A stretch of DNA of 35,762 nt from Euryarchaeota archaeon Ods02. Its GTDB lineage: Archaea > Halobacteriota > Halobacteria > Halobacteriales > Halorutilaceae. The notes under the pieces are model-generated. The model made no database searches, had not been told where the DNA came from, and was given only the letters and a program-made list of their open reading frames with translations. Made by a program: the position numbers and the translations under genes. The stretch covers positions 1 to 35,762 of the forward strand of contig JAQZDA010000021.1 in assembly GCA_028751075.1 (NCBI GenBank). The letters run 5' to 3'. Positions 13,904 through 23,402 of this stretch are shown in pieces; positions within the stretch are counted from its first letter, which is position 1, and the number at the start of each line of letters is the position of its first letter.

Positions 13904-16650
13904 CACAGCTCCTCCTCGATCAATCTCCGGCTCTCCTCCAGCGCTTCGTCGACCTTCTCCACCTCTGGGCCTCCTCCCTGCCCGAAGTCCGGGGATCCGC
14001 CCCCGTCGCCGCCGAGTATCTGGGAGAGCTTGCCCGCGACGTCGCCCGCGTCGACGTCGACGTCGTCGGGTACTCCGACTACGACGGACGCGTCTCCGTT
14101 GCGGCCGAGGAACACTGCGACCTTGCCCTCGCCGACGAGGGCATTCGCCGCCGACCGTAGCTCCTGCATGTCGCCGTCCACCTCCTGTATCACCACTGGG
14201 ACTCCGGAGATCTCCGTCTCCTGCGCCTCGGTGGCCCGCGCCTCCGCCAGCTCGCTCTTCACCTCCTCCAGCTCCTTCCCACGTTCCTTCCACTCCTGGA
14301 AGAACCTCTCCGCCGCGTCCGGAACCTCCTCTCGTGGGACACCGAGCTCCTCCGCCGTACGGTCGAGAGCTTCCTCCATCTCCTGCACGGCGTCCACCGC
14401 GGCCTCTCCCGCGCTGAACTCGATCCGTTCGACGCCGTCCTGCACGCGTTCGGTGTGGACGACCTTGATGTATCCGACGTCGCCGGTGCGTTCAACGTGG
14501 GTTCCACCGCACGCCTGGACGTCTTCGTCCACCTGGACCACACGTATCTCCTCCCCCGGCGGTATGCCTCCCTGGTAGAGGCCGAAACCGTACTCGTCCT
14601 CCGCCTCGTGACGGTCCATCCACTCGTCCCTTACGCGGACGTTCCGACGGACGGTTCGGTTGGCTTCACGCTCTATCTCCCGAACCTCGTCCTCCGTCAA
14701 CCGCCGGTGGTGGGTGACGTCGATGCGGCTGCGGCTGACGCCTTTCTGCGCGCCCGCCTGTCGGACGTGGCCGCCGAGGACGCGGCGGGCTGCGTCGATG
14801 ACTATGTGGGTGGCGGTGTGGTTCTGCATCAACGCCTTCCGTCGGTCCTTGTCGACGCGTCCGCGCAAGAGGTCGCCTTTACGGGGTTCCTTGTCCGTGT
14901 GATGGATGACGACGCCGTCTCGTTTCTCGACGTCGTGTACCTCGATGAGTTCGCCGTTCTCCAGTACGCCGGTGTCGGCGGGCTGTCCACCGCCTTCGGG
15001 GTAGAAACGCGTCTGATCCAAGACCACGCCGTATCCATCCTCTTCCTCGACGACCTCGAGGACGCTGGCTTCGAACTCGGTGCGTTCGCTGTCGTCGTAG
15101 AACAGGAGCTCGGTCTCGGGTAGGCGCTCAAGGGAGTCGTCGACCTCCGTCTTCTTATACTCGGCTTCCTCCTGTGACCTGCTCTCGTGGCGTCCCGCGA
15201 CCTGGCTGTAGAAGTCGTCGGGTATCTCCACGTCCACGCCGTGTTCCCCAGCTATCTCCTTCACGGTCTCCGGTTGGATGCCGTGGCTGTCGTAGAGCTC
15301 GATGAGGTCGTCGACGGGTACGGTTCCGACGTCGGTGTACTCCTCCGCGCGGCGGCTGACGAGCCGGCGGCCGCGCTCCATGCTCTCGTGGTACTTCTCG
15401 ACCTCGTTCCGGACGACGTCCTCGATGACGTCGCGGTTCCGGTAGTCCAGTCTTTTCGCCTGCTCGTCCACGAGCTCCTCTAACGGCGTCTCCAGCCCGA
15501 GCTCCTCCATCAACCGTACGGTTCGCCGGAGGACGAGGCGGGCGAGGTAGCCGGTGCCGACGTTCGAAGGTACGATGCCGTCGCCTAACATGTAGGCGAG
15601 GACGCGGCTGTGGTCGGCGATGGCGAACGCATGCTCGAGCGGCTGGATGGTCTCCACGAGCTCGTCGTACGTGAGGCCGACGTCGTCCGCCACCTTCCGG
15701 CGGACGTCCTCTATGTCGTCGACCTCGTCGGTGTCCATGTATCCGGCTTTACGCGCGATCTCCGCGAGGACGTCGTCGTCTGGGCGTTCTACGCCGGCGT
15801 CCTCCGCTATCTCGTCGACGATGTCGGGGTAGACGCTGTCGTACACCGTCGGCGTCCCCTGACTTATCCAGGTGAAACGTTCGAGTCCGTAGCCGGTGTC
15901 GACGATGTACTCGTCCATCTCGCTGTAGCTCTCCCCGTCCTTCATCACGACGTCGCCGTCGGGGTCCTTCTCGAGATCCATGAAGACGAGGGTCGCTAGC
16001 TCGACGCCCTTCAGGATGACCTCGAAAGCTGGTCCTGCGTTGCCGCCTCCCACCCATGGTGATTCGACGTAGGTGACCTCGTCGAGCGGCGCACCGAGGT
16101 GGTCGAGGAGGTCGAAGCAGTACTCCGCGGTCTCCTCCTTCCAGTACACCTCGCCCTCGTACGCCCCTCCTTCGACGCGGCTGTTGAAGGCGTGGTGCGC
16201 CATCATCTCGAACGCGAGAGTGTGCCTGCCCGTCTTCCCCACGTTGTCGATGTCCTGCATCCTGATGCAGGGCTGGCTTATGCAGAGGGGGTTGGCGGGC
16301 GGCGGCGTCTCGCCGCTGGTGACGAGGGGCTGGAAGTCGTAGATAGAAGCCTGGGTGAGTAAGACGTCGTCCCTCCACCGTGAGGCGTCGACGGGGTAGG
16401 GGTCTACTCGTGTGTGGCCGTGGTCCTCGAAGAAGGAGAGGAACTCCTCACGCATCTCCTCGAGGCTGTACTCCTCGTCGAACGCGGGGTCACCGATGAA
16501 CGTGTACTCGCCGCAGGGAGGTTCCCCGCATACCTCCCGTTCGGTGTCTCGGGTCCAGAAACGACGGCTGCACTCGGGGCAGGTGCGACGTACGAAGTCC
16601 TTCTCCTCGAAGAAGTCGAGGCGGTAGTCGTCGCCCTCGCTCTCTGTCAT
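13903..16650 (-). CDS. alaS: Alanyl-tRNA synthetase
   Basis: The 915-residue enzyme charges tRNA-Ala. The N-terminus has the archaeal Cys cluster (CPEC, then Cys at about 41 and 46). The aminoacylation core includes [27 protein letters not shown] and TGYGLERF. The editing domain has QNHTATH (His611, His615) and CGGTH (Cys714, His718), the zinc site used to clear Ser and Gly from tRNA. A glycine-rich C-terminus ([12 protein letters not shown]) closes a DHHA1-like domain. A GTG at 16659 is in frame, but ATG 16650 is preferred because the TATA box at 16671-16680 is about 26 nt from it, the leaderless spacing. Confidence 0.96.
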   Translation of the reverse strand: MTESEGDDYRLDFFEEKDFVRRTCPECSRRFWTRDTEREVCGEPPCGEYTFIGDPAFDEEYSLEEMREEFLSFFEDHGHTRVDPYPVDASRWRDDVLLTQASIYDFQPLVTSGETPPPANPLCISQPCIRMQDIDNVGKTGRHTLAFEMMAHHAFNSRVEGGAYEGEVYWKEETAEYCFDLLDHLGAPLDEVTYVESPWVGGGNAGPAFEVILKGVELATLVFMDLEKDPDGDVVMKDGESYSEMDEYIVDTGYGLERFTWISQGTPTVYDSVYPDIVDEIAEDAGVERPDDDVLAEIARKAGYMDTDEVDDIEDVRRKVADDVGLTYDELVETIQPLEHAFAIADHSRVLAYMLGDGIVPSNVGTGYLARLVLRRTVRLMEELGLETPLEELVDEQAKRLDYRNRDVIEDVVRNEVEKYHESMERGRRLVSRRAEEYTDVGTVPVDDLIELYDSHGIQPETVKEIAGEHGVDVEIPDDFYSQVAGRHESRSQEEAEYKKTEVDDSLERLPETELLFYDDSERTEFEASVLEVVEEEDGYGVVLDQTRFYPEGGGQPADTGVLENGELIEVHDVEKRDGVVIHHTDKEPRKGDLLRGRVDKDRRKALMQNHTATHIVIDAARRVLGGHVRQAGAQKGVSRSRIDVTHHRRLTEDEVREIEREANRTVRRNVRVRDEWMDRHEAEDEYGFGLYQGGIPPGEEIRVVQVDEDVQACGGTHVERTGDVGYIKVVHTERVQDGVERIEFSAGEAAVDAVQEMEEALDRTAEELGVPREEVPDAAERFFQEWKERGKELEEVKSELAEARATEAQETEISGVPVVIQEVDGDMQELRSAANALVGEGKVAVFLGRNGDASVVVGVPDDVDVDAGDVAGKLSQILGGDGGGSPDFGQGGGPEVEKVDEALEESRRLIEEEL

Positions 16651-16670
16651 GGATGTCACTTCCTGCCGCC

Positions 16671-16680
16671 GTCTAAAACG
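16671..16680 (-). promoter_or_regulatory. TATA box for alaS-thrC
   Basis: On the minus strand CGTTTTAGAC is centred about 26 nt before ATG 16650. This spacing decides the alaS start in favour of ATG over the upstream GTG at 16659. Confidence 0.6.
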
Positions 16681-16804
16681 TCTTGCGAATAAGGGCAGAG
16701 TGGCTGGGTCAGCTGAAGTTGCGGAGGTCAGGATAAGCCAGTGGTTCCGACGTTCAGATGGTTCTCCAGTGGCAGCACCTGGTAGCGACCTGGTTCCGTC
16801 GAAT

Positions 16805-16859
16805 TACGTATGACGTAGACCTCTCTAACCGGTAGACTTAAGTAAAATGGTATTTTATT
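16805..16859 (+). promoter_or_regulatory. Promoter region of the pilin-like operon
   Basis: Two TATA candidates are visible, CTTAAGTA at 16837-16844 and TATTTTATT at 16851-16859. An inverted repeat TACGT-ATG-ACGTA lies just upstream at 16805-16817. Transcription would start at about 16865-16885, after the ATG at 16847, which argues for GTG 16892 as the first start codon. Further upstream, GGTTCCGACG (16743-16752) recurs as GGTTCCGTCG (16792-16801). Confidence 0.5.
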
Positions 16860-16891
16860 GGGTCGTAATCCGCAGGGGTAAGGGGTCGAAA

Positions 16892-17353
16892 GTGAAGCTA
16901 GCACACCGCCGTGAACGGGGAGTGGACAGTGGACAGACGAGCGTAGATTTCCTCATAGGTTTCTCTATATTCGCGGTGACGCTGCTCTTCGTACTGCAGA
17001 TGGCGTCAGTGTCTGTAGTTAACTCCGCACCTCAGTCCCCGACCCAGGAGGCGATGTCGGACAGAGCCGCCGCCTTCGCCCATCACAACGTATCCGAGGA
17101 GAACGGTAGCTTCTCCGAAGCACACCAGGCAGCTGTCGAAAGCCTTCGGACTGGGAACGAACGGGAGTACAGTCTGAACTTCACAGCTAAGAACGTATCT
17201 GAAGGAGGAGGGGTCTCGTTCAGAGCTGGAGACGACCCCGCCAACACGACCGCCAGTATCGCGGGTCAGAAACGCGTCGTCAGCTACGACTACGACGGAG
17301 AGGACGACCTCCATCTGCTGGAGATACAGGTCTGGGAGAACAGCACGGGGTGA
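16892..17353 (+). CDS. Pilin-like protein, DUF7287-like
   Basis: The 153-residue protein begins MKLAHRRERGVDSGQTSVDF, followed by one hydrophobic helix (about 19-41, FLIGFSIFAVTLLFVLQM). A hydrophilic domain with several N-x-S/T sequons follows and ends IQVWENSTG. The layout of basic head, short polar GQTSVDF and hydrophobic helix is that of archaeal type IV pilin-like proteins and matches haloarchaeal DUF7287 as I recall it. The open frame extends to ATG 16847, but the TATA boxes make that ATG unlikely to be transcribed. It is the first gene of a six-gene operon; the next ATG follows after 7 nt. Confidence 0.75.
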   Translation: MKLAHRRERGVDSGQTSVDFLIGFSIFAVTLLFVLQMASVSVVNSAPQSPTQEAMSDRAAAFAHHNVSEENGSFSEAHQAAVESLRTGNEREYSLNFTAKNVSEGGGVSFRAGDDPANTTASIAGQKRVVSYDYDGEDDLHLLEIQVWENSTG

Positions 17354-17360
17354 CCAGGAT

Positions 17361-17945
17361 ATGAAGACTGTACAGTCGAACGAAGGTCAGCTACACACCC
17401 TGGAGGGACTAGCCGGTTCGGTGGTTCTACTACTGGCTATCACCTACGCGTTCAACGCGTTCATCGTAACCCCTGCCAGCGACGTCGACCCAGCTACCGA
17501 GATCAACAAGAACGTGGCAGAGGATATGCTGGAGGCGTCCGCGGAGAACGGCGATCTCAAGCAGCTTGTTAAGCACTGGAACACCTCAGAGGGAGGCTTC
17601 ATAAACAGCACCACAGGAGTTCATTACTACGAGGACGGAGACCCTGACCCCGACAATCTGAGCATCGGTAGCGCGGCCAGCCAGGCGTTTACAGAGCGAG
17701 GATACACCTACAACCTCGAGGTCAGCTTCCTAAGTGAGTCAGGTAGAGGTACCTTGACGGTCGTAGAGAACGGTGACCCCGGTCCATCAGCGGTGACGGC
17801 TACGCAGACGGTCGTACTCGACGACGATGACAACGTCAGCTCTGCGGCAGGCCCCGTCAGGATGAACGAGACCACGAGTTACCCGATACCGAAGCACGGA
17901 GACCGCGTCTACAACCGAGCTGAAGTAAGACTGACGGTGTGGTAA
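17361..17945 (+). CDS. Pilin-like protein, DUF7288-like
   Basis: The 194-residue protein starts MKTVQSNEGQLHTLEGLAGS. The GQLHTLEG motif leads into a hydrophobic helix (about 16-38), as in haloarchaeal DUF7288 proteins, which often neighbour DUF7287. The rest is an acidic extracellular domain with sequons (NTS, NST, NLS, NVS, NET) and ends as a β-rich segment (VYNRAEVRLTVW). It probably sits at the cell surface as part of a pilus-like or surface assembly. The stop is 2 nt before the ATG of the giant vWA gene. Confidence 0.78.
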   Translation: MKTVQSNEGQLHTLEGLAGSVVLLLAITYAFNAFIVTPASDVDPATEINKNVAEDMLEASAENGDLKQLVKHWNTSEGGFINSTTGVHYYEDGDPDPDNLSIGSAASQAFTERGYTYNLEVSFLSESGRGTLTVVENGDPGPSAVTATQTVVLDDDDNVSSAAGPVRMNETTSYPIPKHGDRVYNRAEVRLTVW

Positions 17946-17947
17946 GA

Positions 17948-20900
17948 ATGAAACCAAGGAAATCAAACTACGGTGACGGAGGAAACGGGGGAAAAGACGA
18001 CAGCGGCCAGATGATCATCCTCGCGGGCTTCCTGATCGCCCTGATCTTGATAGCTCTCGCGGCAGCTGTCGGTAGCACCTTCTACTCGCAGTCGTCACCC
18101 GACGACACAGGTCTGTCCCAGCTCTCCGCACAGGTATCAGACCAGGTAGAGACCGCGGAGGACGTGGGGCTGCTGAACATCGTGAAAGGCAACGAGAACG
18201 CCACAAGGGTCGAAGGCCGGAACGAGACAGAGATATGTAACGAACTAGAGAACGTGACGATCGCGGAGGTTCGTGATCAGATGGCGCTCACCGAGGACGA
18301 GGTCCTGCTCGATATAGAGCTGGTGGGTGACTGTGACCAGTTCGACGAAGGAAGCACGTCGTACGCTATGGGGCAAGAACAGACTGCACCGCTCCCGGGG
18401 GTCACCGTTGACGACCCAGTCGAAGAAGAGGGTAAGGAGTTCTCCTGTGAGGAGCTTCGAAACGAGACATGTGTCGAAGATAACCGGGAGGACTTCCACG
18501 CCGCGCTCATCAGCGTCATCGAGACGAAGGACGATGACCCGTATCTAGATGAAGACGCTGTACCTGATGACTACGGACACAACCCGGATTTCGACTATAC
18601 TGAGGACAAGATATACGCGATGAACAACGTTTCGGGTATAGATCTCGACGACCTCCCAGGGAGCATAGATGCTACAGTCTTCGCCGAGACCTGTGTAGAC
18701 GTGGATATAGAACAGGAGAACCTGCCCGACTGCACCGAGATAAGGGGTCTGACCAATCTCTCCGACACCGCCGTGAACCAGGAGTTCCAGGACGAGCTCG
18801 TCGACGTCGTCATGAACGAGACACCCGGTAGCGGTATACCCAGTGACTACAACGAGTCCAACGAGTCCACGGGCTACGAGTACACTGAACACAAGAAACA
18901 GGCTCTGGAGAACACAGAGAACGATACAGATCTCGACATAGACGCCATAGACGAACACGACGGATTATCGGATCACATAGACGACGACCCCAACTACACC
19001 GAGCCCGTCGATCTACTGGCCGAATGCGTGAGGTCGGAGGTCCCAGGGGAGGTATACGACTGTGAAGAGCTTCGCGGTGACGACTGGGTGGATCTGGAAC
19101 AAGAGGCGTTCCTCTCGCACCTCAGAAACGTAACCGAAGAGAGGACCAGCTCGTACGAAGGCGGTCAGTACAGCTACGTCGACCAGGAGATAGTTCCTCA
19201 GAATCCCGAGTACAACGAGAGCAAGAACCCATCCGCGTACGACTACACCCAGGACAAGGTCGATGCACTCGAGAGCATGGACTCCGTGGATCTCGACGAC
19301 GATCTACCGGACAGGATAGAGCCCGAGGAGTTCGCCGACTGTCTCGGACCGTCTCTCGGAGGGGAGTCCTTCAGCTGTGAAGAGCTACGTCAGGACTCCG
19401 GTTACACCGACAACGTCGAGGACTTCAGGAACAACCTGACGAGGGTGATAGACGACGACCTGGGAGAGATCCCGGAGGACTACAACGAGACCGAGAACCC
19501 GGGGGCCTACGATTACCAGGCACACAAGATAGAGGCGTTCGAAGACACTGACGGCATTACACGGGATGACATCTCCGACATAACCGGTCTGGAGGAATAC
19601 GACGACGCTTTCGAAGCCCTAGCCGACTGTATAGAGCTACAGGACATCGGCCGCCCACCCGCTGATGTAGTGTTCTCCATAGACACGACTGGGTCGATGG
19701 GGCTTGCTAACGAGAACGCTTACGGCACCCCACCTGGTCCGGAACCCGCGGTCGGTCCTGACTACAACGACGACGTCGAGAGCAACGGTTACTTCCCGGA
19801 TTTCTCGAAAGCTTCGCTGATAACGCAGGGTCACAACGAACGCGTGGAGGAGTACCCGAACGCGCTGGATCCGTACGACATAGGCTGTTACATGGAGTAC
19901 GAGGAAACAGGGGTAGAGTTCCCACGAAACGTCGACCCGGATGACTACGGCGACTCGGACGAAGCCAACAGGAACTGGTGTCCAGGAGCGTGGGCTGGAG
20001 ATACATTCACGGCTAGCGAAGGGGAGGAAGGCGAGTACGTGTACTACTACGGACCCGACACCATAGTCGAGGTCATCGACATACCGGGTTCGACGCCCAC
20101 GCCTCCATCTGGCATCCCGACCGAGTGGACGCAGGTGACTGAACCTGGTGTAGACACGAACGACCAGTCCCAGTATCCCGTCAACGAACCCGAGGACTGT
20201 CAGACCGAGACCTGTGAGACGAGACGGCTCGACCCAGGTAGCATCAACGTCGGAGACGTCTTACAGGTCGACCACACCGCCCTTGGCACCGATAACATGA
20301 ACGAACCTCCTAACTCCGACGAACCCGTGACCGCTGAGGTCACTGGGTTCGTCGACAGTGACGTCTGCGTTAATCCACACCCTAGCTGGGGGTGCAGTTT
20401 TGGGGTCGGTGAAGAAGACGACGTCTGGGAGATCGAATACGAAGGTGAGACCTACCACTCCCGCGAAGACGCATTGAGCGTCTTCCAGTACCGGTGGCAG
20501 GAACCACCCGTCCAGGTGGAGGTCGAGTACGAGGACGGTTCTACCGAGATGACCGACACCGACGACCTAACCTACGTCGAGTACCGATGGTGGCCGCCCG
20601 ACAGACTCTACCTGACCCAGATGGGTGCACGAGCCGCGCTCGACGACCTCGTGCCCGGCGAAGACAGGGTGGGTCTCGTCGAGTACAGCACCGCAGAGTG
20701 GGGTGACGCAAGCACGTTGGAGGACATAGGGATGCTCGACTCCGGTTACCGTCAGGACCTGAAGGTGGAGATAGACGAGCTTCGACCAGGCGCTGGCACC
20801 GACATCACCGCAGGTATCCAGGAGGCAAGGACCGCCCTCGATATCGACGTATGTGAGGGAACTGCCTCCAGGAACGCGGAATGCCATATAGTAGTGATGA

Positions 20901-22087
20901 CCGACGGCGAACACAACCAGGGATATCCACAGCCCGAGGACTACGTGTCAGGGAACCACGACTACGAAGACATCTACATCCACTCCATAACCCTCGGTGA
21001 AGCAGCCTCCCAAAACGTCGGCGTCATGGAGGAGGTAGCTAACCATGACGGTAGCGATTCGGTCCGTCCTGAAGGAGTGGCTAAGGACTCGACAGACCCC
21101 GAAGACGCGAGGGATATTTTCGAGGACATAGTCGGCGAGATCCACGACACCGGAGAGGGAGGGATAGACGCTAACGGCACACAGGACGAGTTCGTCCTTC
21201 CGAACGAGACCCTAGACACACCAGGTATCGAGTTCAACGTCACCGACGACCTCGACACCGGCATCGGCAACATAAGCCTTCCCTCCATGGACAACATCTC
21301 CACCGGTGACGAGTCCGGAGATATAGAGACCAACCTTACTGCGAGCGGGGGAGCCGTTGAGGAGATATTCGAGCTCAACATGAACATCACGAGCTTCACG
21401 GGTGCAGGATCCAACGACTACTCGATAGGTCTCGCCGACGCGGACGAAGACGGAAACGAGGACGTCATCTGGAGGACGGTAGTTGAGATAAACCCCGAGG
21501 ACGAGGACGGTGACACGCTACAGGAGAACGGAGAAGATATAGAGACTCAGGTGAGGTTCGAATCCGACATAGACGACGACCTTGAAGCGACGTTCAACAG
21601 CACGACAGCGAACCTGTCAGAGCAGGGGTACGTCAAGATAGATCTCATCGAGCAGGAGTTCGAGCTGCACAACGGAACCGACGTCGAGTTCCAACACCCG
21701 GATCATTACGACGTCACCGAGGCGTTGACGTTGGTCGACGAAGAGGCGTCAGGTGAAGGGGTGACCGGTGACGGACTAGCCGTCACAGCCGGTCCCGATG
21801 ACGAGATCGGAAGCGCGAACGGTACGTTCGCGCTCGATCTCATGCCGGTAGACGGGAACTTCAGCAAGATAGCTGACGGCGAGCTCGAGTTCGGTGACGA
21901 AGACCTAGAGGACGTCTGCGACCAAGAAGACGGAGATATCGTCACCTGCGGCGCGGATGACCAAGACAACGACCCCGATGCATACGCTTCAGCTCAGATA
22001 AAGGAGGCTCGTTTCACGGTCACCGTCGAAGGCCCGGACGGCATCTACGAAGATGAGGTAGTAGTCGACCTCACGGAGGTACAATGA
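17948..22087 (+). CDS. Giant surface protein: pilin-like N-terminus, four Cys-bounded repeats, split vWA domain
   Basis: The 1379-residue protein starts at ATG 17948 (an in-frame GTG at 17939 overlaps the previous gene). A polar head ending DDSGQM precedes a hydrophobic helix (about 21-44), as in pilin-like neighbours. Four tandem repeats span 167-561, each opening with Cys in C[ET]E[LI]R and closing with a Cys near [FL]AxC. A vWA domain starts at about 574 with the MIDAS motif DTTGS (Asp579), a Thr variant of DxSxS. The domain resumes after about 295 inserted residues with LTQMGARAALDDL (near 890), AGTDI (Thr951) and MTDGEH (Asp986), so the metal site looks complete. The C-terminal 300 residues are acidic, probably β-sandwich. 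Many N-x-S/T sequons suggest a glycosylated, secreted, metal-dependent adhesion or assembly protein. The stop overlaps the next start (ATGA). Confidence 0.88.
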   Translation: MKPRKSNYGDGGNGGKDDSGQMIILAGFLIALILIALAAAVGSTFYSQSSPDDTGLSQLSAQVSDQVETAEDVGLLNIVKGNENATRVEGRNETEICNELENVTIAEVRDQMALTEDEVLLDIELVGDCDQFDEGSTSYAMGQEQTAPLPGVTVDDPVEEEGKEFSCEELRNETCVEDNREDFHAALISVIETKDDDPYLDEDAVPDDYGHNPDFDYTEDKIYAMNNVSGIDLDDLPGSIDATVFAETCVDVDIEQENLPDCTEIRGLTNLSDTAVNQEFQDELVDVVMNETPGSGIPSDYNESNESTGYEYTEHKKQALENTENDTDLDIDAIDEHDGLSDHIDDDPNYTEPVDLLAECVRSEVPGEVYDCEELRGDDWVDLEQEAFLSHLRNVTEERTSSYEGGQYSYVDQEIVPQNPEYNESKNPSAYDYTQDKVDALESMDSVDLDDDLPDRIEPEEFADCLGPSLGGESFSCEELRQDSGYTDNVEDFRNNLTRVIDDDLGEIPEDYNETENPGAYDYQAHKIEAFEDTDGITRDDISDITGLEEYDDAFEALADCIELQDIGRPPADVVFSIDTTGSMGLANENAYGTPPGPEPAVGPDYNDDVESNGYFPDFSKASLITQGHNERVEEYPNALDPYDIGCYMEYEETGVEFPRNVDPDDYGDSDEANRNWCPGAWAGDTFTASEGEEGEYVYYYGPDTIVEVIDIPGSTPTPPSGIPTEWTQVTEPGVDTNDQSQYPVNEPEDCQTETCETRRLDPGSINVGDVLQVDHTALGTDNMNEPPNSDEPVTAEVTGFVDSDVCVNPHPSWGCSFGVGEEDDVWEIEYEGETYHSREDALSVFQYRWQEPPVQVEVEYEDGSTEMTDTDDLTYVEYRWWPPDRLYLTQMGARAALDDLVPGEDRVGLVEYSTAEWGDASTLEDIGMLDSGYRQDLKVEIDELRPGAGTDITAGIQEARTALDIDVCEGTASRNAECHIVVMTDGEHNQGYPQPEDYVSGNHDYEDIYIHSITLGEAASQNVGVMEEVANHDGSDSVRPEGVAKDSTDPEDARDIFEDIVGEIHDTGEGGIDANGTQDEFVLPNETLDTPGIEFNVTDDLDTGIGNISLPSMDNISTGDESGDIETNLTASGGAVEEIFELNMNITSFTGAGSNDYSIGLADADEDGNEDVIWRTVVEINPEDEDGDTLQENGEDIETQVRFESDIDDDLEATFNSTTANLSEQGYVKIDLIEQEFELHNGTDVEFQHPDHYDVTEALTLVDEEASGEGVTGDGLAVTAGPDDEIGSANGTFALDLMPVDGNFSKIADGELEFGDEDLEDVCDQEDGDIVTCGADDQDNDPDAYASAQIKEARFTVTVEGPDGIYEDEVVVDLTEVQ
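18446..19630 (+). repeat. Four tandem protein repeats bounded by cysteines
   Basis: Repeats cover residues 167-249, 262-360, 372-465 and 477-561 (83, 99, 94 and 85 residues), separated by 11-12 residues. Each opens CEELR or CTEIR. Each carries in its second half a block like YNE(S/T)xNPxxYDYTxxKxxALE, then an acidic IDLDDLPD-like stretch, and closes with a Cys. The DNA copies have diverged, so the duplication is old. A shorter, divergent Cys pair (97 and 129) precedes them. Confidence 0.85.
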
Positions 22088-22605
22088 TCAAGGAAGCAAC
22101 TACGCAAGAAGACAGCTCGATCGAGAAGGCATCGTCGGTTCAGATAGGTTTCATCTTGAACACCGGTATAATGACGGTGTTCATCGCCGTCATGCTGGTC
22201 ACGCTGGCAGGAGGGTTCGGAGAAGATCTCTCGACGGAGCAGGAGCTCGAGGAGGTTGCGGACGAGATAGAGGCCAACATCGTCGAGGCGGACACCATCG
22301 TGCAGACAGGTGGGAACCTGGAGGCAGCGTACTTCTCACCTCCTGACTCCGGCGTCGACTACACCGGAAGGGTATACGAAGACGGCAGCGGTGACGTCCG
22401 AATGCAGCTGACCGCACCTGACGGCACCCAGATAGGGGAAGGTGGCGCTGGAGCGCGGGACCTCCACCTCGACAACATGACGGTGACCGACATGTGCACT
22501 CCCGTAGACGAGGAGTTCACGCAGCAGACAGTGAACCTGTTCATCGAAGGAGGTAGCTGTATAGACATCGAGGCCGAGAACGCTGTCGCTCAGGAGGTGT
22601 CGTAG
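22084..22605 (+). CDS. Pilin-like protein, DUF7266-like
   Basis: The 173-residue protein has a polar head (1-19), then SSVQIGFILNTGIMTVFIAVML, a hydrophobic helix to about 45. A heptad-like acidic stretch (STEQELEEVADEIEANI) and a β-rich domain follow. A Cys pair lies near the end (DMCTPVDE and GSCIDIE), possibly a disulfide. It resembles haloarchaeal DUF7266 proteins; that family call is tentative. It overlaps the vWA gene by ATGA, and the next gene follows 2 nt after its stop. Confidence 0.72.
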   Translation: MIKEATTQEDSSIEKASSVQIGFILNTGIMTVFIAVMLVTLAGGFGEDLSTEQELEEVADEIEANIVEADTIVQTGGNLEAAYFSPPDSGVDYTGRVYEDGSGDVRMQLTAPDGTQIGEGGAGARDLHLDNMTVTDMCTPVDEEFTQQTVNLFIEGGSCIDIEAENAVAQEVS

Positions 22606-22607
22606 AG

Positions 22608-23402
22608 ATGGAGCTCTATACGAAGGACGACCGAGCGGTTTCGGAGGCGATCAGCTACGTCCTCATCTTCGGTCTGATTTCGATCGGGGTCGCGATTGTC
22701 ACGCTTCAAGGAGCGCCAGCTATAGAGACGTCAGAACAGCGACAGATAGACCATAACTCCGAGAACGCAGTCTACATCGTTCAGGACCGTCTCGACGAGA
22801 TGATGGAGCAGAACGCTCCCGTTCGTGAAGCTCCGATCAATCTGAAAGATATAACGATGGGTGTTGGTGGTGGCCTGGAACCTACCGTGATCAACGTGAC
22901 CAATGGAACAACGGGGGATTCCTATGAGACGACGATACATCCCGTCTACGTGGAGACGGACTCCCGAACTATACTGTACGAGGGGGGTTCGGTCATGATC
23001 GGTCAGCAGAGGACGAACGAGAGCTGGTCGATGACGTCGCCTCCATCATGGGCTTTAAGGACCGATGGTGGTGAGGTCCAGTCCATGTTCATTAGGGTGC
23101 CGGCTACCACCGGTAACAGCCAGGTATCCGGTGAAGGACACGCTCGTTGGATTTTCGAGTCCATGGGAGGGACCAACGAAGTCCTGCTGGACGTCGACGA
23201 GCTCAACGTCACGGTTAGGTCCCCGCGAGCCGGTGCGTGGCAAACGTACTTCGAGAACTTGAACAACAGCGTGACCGACGAAGACATCACCCCGAGCACA
23301 TCTGACGGACAGGCTACGTTAGAGATAGAGGATGGGTTCCAGGGTGAGGGACGCGTCAGCTACGACGAAGCAGTACTACGCACGGAGGTGGAGACAGGAT
23401 GA
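22608..23402 (+). CDS. Pilin-like protein, DUF7289-like
   Basis: The 264-residue protein begins MELYTKDDRAVSEAISYVLIFG. The DRAVSEAIS motif is close to archaeal type IV pilin processing sites, and the helix runs to about 31. A coiled stretch (SENAVYIVQDRLDEMMEQNAPVRE) and a β-rich acidic domain with sequons follow. It resembles the haloarchaeal DUF7289 family. It probably is inserted in the membrane and may be cleaved by a prepilin peptidase such as PibD, which is not in this window. Its stop overlaps the next start (ATGA at 23399-23402). Confidence 0.76.
   Translation: MELYTKDDRAVSEAISYVLIFGLISIGVAIVTLQGAPAIETSEQRQIDHNSENAVYIVQDRLDEMMEQNAPVREAPINLKDITMGVGGGLEPTVINVTNGTTGDSYETTIHPVYVETDSRTILYEGGSVMIGQQRTNESWSMTSPPSWALRTDGGEVQSMFIRVPATTGNSQVSGEGHARWIFESMGGTNEVLLDVDELNVTVRSPRAGAWQTYFENLNNSVTDEDITPSTSDGQATLEIEDGFQGEGRVSYDEAVLRTEVETG

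Noticed and set aside
12716-14293. Threonine synthase with a 130-residue Arg-rich N-terminal extension.
   Set aside because: The extension lies inside alaS in another frame and is low-complexity; ATG 13903 with the TGATG overlap gives a normal thrC.
16713-16804. GGTTCCG-type repeats as an attachment site or mobile-element border.
   Set aside because: The repeats are short and imperfect, and no integrase, transposase or matching distant copy was found.
18446-19630. The repeated segments as a CRISPR array or DNA-level tandem repeat.
   Set aside because: Similarity is at the protein level, with long, unequal units in an open frame; there are no short identical DNA repeats with spacers.
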